Assembly (NCBI RefSeq): GCF_018882285.1
Contig: NZ_JACVOT010000001.1
Coordinates: 124,001-188,000, forward strand
Source: Polynucleobacter sp. AM-26B4
Lineage (GTDB): Bacteria; Pseudomonadota; Gammaproteobacteria; Burkholderiales; Burkholderiaceae
Direction of reading: 5' to 3'
Length of the DNA: 64,000 bases
Positions within the stretch are counted from its first letter, which is position 1, and every line of letters starts with the position of its first letter. Shown here piece by piece: positions 59,863-64,000 of this stretch. A program made the position numbers and the translations under genes. Under the pieces are notes generated by a model, which was not told where the DNA came from, searched no databases, and worked only from the letters and a program-made list of their open reading frames with translations.

Positions 59863-61908
59863 TTACTTAGGCGGAAGAAGCAGTGACTTGAAGTCAGACT
59901 TGATTCGGCGTCTAACAGCCACATAGAGGCGCCTTCTATCCAAAGTAGGCAGATCTCTTGATCTCAAAGCCATATTGAAAGCCAAAGAGAAGCTGACCAA
60001 GACATTGAAGGCACCAATCAATAAAACACCAAAAATACCCAACCAGAAGCCAGACATCATGAATGTTTTCCACCCAAGAGCCGTGGCAGCTGCTGCAAAC
60101 TGCCCAGCAGAAAGCGTGATGTGTCGGATTTCCATGCCAATCCCTAAGAAACCTAAAAAGGTTGGTCCGTAAATCAGCAAAAAGCCCAAGGAAACGTTAG
60201 CCGCAACAATTGAAATATTGTCTCTCCACCACTGCCCCCACCTTGCAGCTCTGATGTCGCCAAACACCATGGTGATTCTGCGGTTGTAACGAATCACATC
60301 TTGTATACGATGCAAAACAAACCAGTTATCTATCAGACCAGCAATCACACTGGAGAGCCATAAAAGCACGCCCGTGAAAGCGGCAAATAAAAATGCCGCA
60401 CTGAATGGTGAAACAGTATCGAAAATATGAGTGGCCTTGCTTGGGTTCATGGTTGGGTGACCCATCAATAAGATGATGCACACCTGGATAGCAATCACCA
60501 CAGGAACCACCATGGCCAAGTTACCAAAAATAGAAGCTGCCTGAGATCTCATCAAAGCCATGGCTCGATCAACAAAACGATCTAGGCCTTCTTTACTTTT
60601 GACGTCGTCTAATAACTGCGCCAAAGCTGGAGCCGTCATAGCGGGTTGCTTGGTTGCCAAAGTGAAGTTAGCAAATTGAATCAATAAAAAGCTAATGGCG
60701 TAGTTAGCGGTTAAAAGAATATTTTCAAAGAAACGAACCAAACCAAGATTGGTGATTAAAAACTTCAAATAAACTGTGCCCGAAATAATGGCGCCACCAC
60801 CCAGTGACTTTTTGAGCATTGAAAAATATTCTTTGCGACTACCAGCGATGTAATGATCGCCCGTTTCCGCACTGCGCTCGACCATTTTTCTTGATAGCAA
60901 TGCAAATGTTTGCTCTGCGAGGCGCTTGATGCTTCGATGGCCCTGAACAGTGAGGATCAAATCAGCCGTTATCTTGGCAAACAATTGCACTTGATCACGA
61001 TGAAGCCAAGCCTCCAGTAATTTTTCAACTCTTGAGAGACGCAAACGCATGGTCTCAACTTGAAAAACTGTTTCCACTGAAACGCCATTCTCATCAAGAT
61101 GAGCATAAACATCATCGCACGCAATGTAACAAGCATTCAATACATCTTGGAACTCTTTGAGTGTGGCTTGATATGTAGCATCACTTAAGCGAGGCTCAGC
61201 CTTAAGAATGTTCTCAGCCAATTTACCTAAGCGATAAAAAGGTGAATCCTGACCACTCACACCACGCAGTCTTGATCTAACTGAATAACTCAACCCAGCA
61301 GAACTGATATAACTGATCAAGATCATGATGGCTTCAGCCATGTCTTTGAACATGGTGTTGATGCCAGAGTTATCTTCTTGGTAATGAGTCAAGTCATGGA
61401 GTGAGCGCAACAAATCATCATCTAGATCATGAACCCAAGAAGCATCATGTGGGCCAACAAAGCCAAGAGCAAATAAAACTGTGAGTTCTGGTTTGTTCGG
61501 TGGCGGTGAAATCAAATGATTGCGCAAACGCTCAGTGATCTCTCCCCAAAAACTAGGCTTTGTAGCAACCCCTGTGTCACAAAGCAATGAAAGTGCATCG
61601 TTATCTCGCAAAACACTGCGGATTAACTTGGCAACCTTTAATTTGACATCTGGTCTTTGCTCAAGGATTTTTAAAAATGATCTTAAGCGCGCATGCTCTG
61701 GATGACCCTCTGGAATAGGAGCCGGTTTATTTTTTGTTGATTTTTCCGTGCGACGCAACCAATACGCTAACTCAACCACCCAGCGATTGCGGTCAGCCAA
61801 GTCGGTAGTGTCATCTGGCACGAGCAACAAAGTATCTAATGCTTGCGAGGCATCTCTTGATTCTTTCCAGCGCGCCCACAAACGGCGAAAATCTTTAAAA
61901 CCAAACAT
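59863..61908 (-). CDS. SpecificRecomb family protein (putative membrane protein)
   Basis: The 681-residue protein matches the family labelled 'site-specific recombinase' (PF10136, Gcr-like), found mainly in Betaproteobacteria. I see no tyrosine or serine recombinase catalytic motif. The C-terminal half instead has several clear hydrophobic segments (VVPVVIAIQVCIILLMG, AAFLFAAFTGVLLWLSSVIAG, VSLGFLLIYGPTFLGFLGIG and GIFGVLLIGAFNVLVSF). An N-terminal helical, charged region of about 370 residues precedes them. The ATG is 2 bp after the uvrB stop. The name is likely misleading; function unknown. Confidence 0.75.
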   Translation of the reverse strand: MFGFKDFRRLWARWKESRDASQALDTLLLVPDDTTDLADRNRWVVELAYWLRRTEKSTKNKPAPIPEGHPEHARLRSFLKILEQRPDVKLKVAKLIRSVLRDNDALSLLCDTGVATKPSFWGEITERLRNHLISPPPNKPELTVLFALGFVGPHDASWVHDLDDDLLRSLHDLTHYQEDNSGINTMFKDMAEAIMILISYISSAGLSYSVRSRLRGVSGQDSPFYRLGKLAENILKAEPRLSDATYQATLKEFQDVLNACYIACDDVYAHLDENGVSVETVFQVETMRLRLSRVEKLLEAWLHRDQVQLFAKITADLILTVQGHRSIKRLAEQTFALLSRKMVERSAETGDHYIAGSRKEYFSMLKKSLGGGAIISGTVYLKFLITNLGLVRFFENILLTANYAISFLLIQFANFTLATKQPAMTAPALAQLLDDVKSKEGLDRFVDRAMALMRSQAASIFGNLAMVVPVVIAIQVCIILLMGHPTMNPSKATHIFDTVSPFSAAFLFAAFTGVLLWLSSVIAGLIDNWFVLHRIQDVIRYNRRITMVFGDIRAARWGQWWRDNISIVAANVSLGFLLIYGPTFLGFLGIGMEIRHITLSAGQFAAAATALGWKTFMMSGFWLGIFGVLLIGAFNVLVSFSLAFNMALRSRDLPTLDRRRLYVAVRRRIKSDFKSLLLPPK

Positions 61909-61910
61909 GC

Positions 61911-64000
61911 CTAATTTCCATTCAATTGAATTGTGTCGTGTAACTCAGCACCAAAAACCATGGCCTTTAACTTCAGAAGTTGATCTCTTGTTTGTGCTGC
62001 TTTTTCAAATTCAAGATTTTTAGCGTGATCAACCATCAGTTTTTCCAGCTGTTTAATTTCTTTGGCCAATTGTTTTTCGCTCATATCTTCATAGTGAGCT
62101 TTTTCTTGTTCGTATTTTAGCTCTTGACGTTTCTCATCAACGTCATAAACGCCATCAATGATATCTTTAATGCGCTTCACAACCCCCTTAGGAGTAATGC
62201 CATGAAGTTTATTGAACTCGGTTTGCTTGGTTCTGCGACGTTCTGTCTCTCCAATGGCCTTCTTCATTGAGTCAGTCATTTTGTCAGCGTACAAAATGGC
62301 TTTGCCGTTGACGTTTCTGGCTGCGCGACCAATCGTCTGAATCAAGCTTCTCTCTGAGCGCAAGAAACCTTCCTTGTCAGCATCCAAAATCGCCACCAAA
62401 GAAACTTCTGGAATATCCAAGCCCTCGCGCAAGAGGTTGATACCAATCAATACGTCAAAAACACCCAAACGTAAATCTCTTAATATTTCGACGCGTTCAA
62501 CGGTATCAATATCAGAGTGCAGATAACGCACTTTGATGCCGTTATCTGACATGAAATCAGTCAACTGCTCTGACATGCGTTTCGTTAAAGTCGTGATCAA
62601 CACACGCTCACCCACTTTGATGCGCGCATGAATTTCGCTCAGTACATCATCCACTTGAGTGGATGCCGGTCTAACATCAATCAAAGGATCCACAAGACCG
62701 GTCGGCCTGACCACCTGCTCGACCACTTTGTCGGCATGCTGTGCTTCATAGGCCGCTGGAGTGGCTGAGACAAAAATAACTTGTCTCATCTTCTTTTCAA
62801 ACTCTTCAAACTTCAGGGGTCGGTTGTCCATCGCTGATGGCAAGCGGAAGCCATAATCAACCAAGGTTGATTTACGAGCCTTATCGCCGTTGTACATGCC
62901 GTTCAATTGACCTATCAGAACGTGACTCTCATCCAAGAACATCAAGGCATCAGGTGGCAAGTAATCAACCAATGTCGGTGGTGCTTCGCCTGGTTTGGCG
63001 CCCGACAAGTGTCTTGAATAGTTTTCAATGCCTTTACAGAAACCTAACTCTGACAACATTTCAAGATCAAAACGTGTGCGTTGCTCTAATCGCTGAGCTT
63101 CGACCAGCTTACCTTCTTTGACGTAGAAATCTAAACGTTCACGCAATTCTGCTTTGATGGTTTCAATCGCACGCAAGACAGTTTCACGAGGGGTCACGTA
63201 GTGCGAACCTGGATAGATTGTGAAACGTGGAATGCGTTGACGAATTCTGCCGGTCAATGGATCAAAAAATTGGAGACTGTCCACCGTGTCATCAAATAAA
63301 TCAATGCGCACGGCCAGCTCATTGTGTTCCGCTGGGAACACGTCGATGGTATCGCCTCGAACTCGGAAAGTACCCCTTGAAAAATCTACGTCATTGCGCT
63401 CGTACTGCATGGCGATCAAGCGTGTCACGATGTCGCGTTGGGTTAACTTATCCCCCTGACGGACAGTTAAAACCATCTGATGGTAATCGCCCGGATTACC
63501 AATACCGTAAATGGCAGAAACAGTTGAAACGATGATCGTGTCACGTCTTTCTAAAAGACTCTTGGTGGCTGACAGTCTCATTTGCTCAATGTGCTCATTG
63601 ATCGAAGAATCTTTTTCAATGAAAAGATCTCTGGTTGGCACATAAGCTTCAGGCTGGTAATAGTCGTAGTAACTCACAAAATACTCAACGGCATTTTGCG
63701 GAAAGAATTCTCTGAACTCACTATAAAGCTGTGCGGCGAGTGTTTTATTAGGGGCAAAAATGATGGCTGGGCGACCCAAGCGTGCAATCGTATTAGCCAT
63801 AGTGTAGGTCTTACCTGAACCAGTGACACCCAAAAGAGTTTGATAAATCAAACCATCTTCAATCCCCTCCACCAACTGAGCAATGGCCTCCGGCTGATCT
63901 CCGGCCGGCGGAAATGGCTGATGAAGCAGGAACGGTGAACCCGGAAAACGAATGATGTTTTCTGCTGGGCTCGAAGCGTCAATTTCTGATTTTTTTTCTG
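61911..64000 (-). CDS. uvrB: UvrABC system protein B (5' end cut by window edge)
   Basis: Nucleotide-excision-repair helicase. The visible frame includes the N-terminal [20 protein letters not shown], Walker [18 protein letters not shown], the beta-hairpin region ([18 protein letters not shown]), FLDESHV, motif V/VI ([20 protein letters not shown] and [12 protein letters not shown]), and a C-terminal UVR domain ([26 protein letters not shown]). The frame is open to the right edge with no Met in its last 40 codons, so the true start lies outside. About 20-40 residues are probably missing. Confidence 0.96.
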   Translation of the reverse strand, partial: EKKSEIDASSPAENIIRFPGSPFLLHQPFPPAGDQPEAIAQLVEGIEDGLIYQTLLGVTGSGKTYTMANTIARLGRPAIIFAPNKTLAAQLYSEFREFFPQNAVEYFVSYYDYYQPEAYVPTRDLFIEKDSSINEHIEQMRLSATKSLLERRDTIIVSTVSAIYGIGNPGDYHQMVLTVRQGDKLTQRDIVTRLIAMQYERNDVDFSRGTFRVRGDTIDVFPAEHNELAVRIDLFDDTVDSLQFFDPLTGRIRQRIPRFTIYPGSHYVTPRETVLRAIETIKAELRERLDFYVKEGKLVEAQRLEQRTRFDLEMLSELGFCKGIENYSRHLSGAKPGEAPPTLVDYLPPDALMFLDESHVLIGQLNGMYNGDKARKSTLVDYGFRLPSAMDNRPLKFEEFEKKMRQVIFVSATPAAYEAQHADKVVEQVVRPTGLVDPLIDVRPASTQVDDVLSEIHARIKVGERVLITTLTKRMSEQLTDFMSDNGIKVRYLHSDIDTVERVEILRDLRLGVFDVLIGINLLREGLDIPEVSLVAILDADKEGFLRSERSLIQTIGRAARNVNGKAILYADKMTDSMKKAIGETERRRTKQTEFNKLHGITPKGVVKRIKDIIDGVYDVDEKRQELKYEQEKAHYEDMSEKQLAKEIKQLEKLMVDHAKNLEFEKAAQTRDQLLKLKAMVFGAELHDTIQLNGN

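Overview
The window is a stretch of conserved core chromosome from a betaproteobacterium. The best fit is Polynucleobacter or a close low-GC relative in the Burkholderiaceae. This is inferred from gene order and protein character: the ispG-hisS-yfgM-bamB, recR-ybaB-dnaX-ffs, pyrG-kdsA-eno-ftsB, rpoS-nlpD-pcm-surE and iscRSUA-hscBA-fdx runs, AddAB rather than RecBCD, and AT-leaning base use. I see no insertion sequence, prophage, CRISPR array, plasmid or integron part. Genes are packed tightly, often with 1-8 bp stop/start overlaps, and most lie on the minus strand.

Layout: (1) 1-5632, minus: ndk, rlmN, ispG, hisS, a YfgM-like protein and bamB (cut by the left edge). (2) 5905-6606, plus: a Bax-inhibitor-1 protein. 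(3) 6677-14877, minus: rlmD and a PolB-type exonuclease; the stationary-phase cluster surE-pcm-nlpD-rpoS; dnaX-ybaB-recR. (4) The 4.5S SRP RNA diverges from dnaX. (5) 15058-21260, minus: addB-addA. (6) 21383-26771, plus: trxA, rho, rpmE2, a GT39-like membrane glycosyltransferase and a MATE transporter. (7) 26813-31937: a glycine-zipper lipoprotein, an outer-membrane barrel protein, an ABC-F ATPase and an RhlE-like helicase. (8) tRNA-Ala, -Glu and -Asp, then gltX and an MFS transporter. (9) hslO, then ftsB, eno, kdsA and pyrG. (10) 40332-48861, minus: a close-packed run lolC-lolD-tatD-comEC followed by the three-gene Anbu cluster (circularly permuted ATP-grasp, alpha-E protein, Anbu peptidase). 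(11) 48900-54263, plus: an RpfE-like protein, recJ, prfB (with its +1 frameshift) and lysS. (12) 54357-59727, minus: the isc operon. (13) 59863-64000, minus: a SpecificRecomb-family membrane protein and uvrB (cut by the right edge).

The least understood module is the Anbu cluster. It pairs a self-compartmentalising proteasome-like hydrolase with a probable peptide-bond-forming ligase and an alpha-helical partner. Its substrate is unknown, and the transglutaminase-like protease often found beside it is not in this locus. Other points of interest are two tandem IscR type-1-like boxes before iscR, a dyad-symmetric divergent promoter between dnaX and ffs, the recJ-prfB-lysS-rpfE linkage that recalls the Xanthomonas rpf locus, and the absence of pilW/rodZ-type genes between rlmN and ispG.
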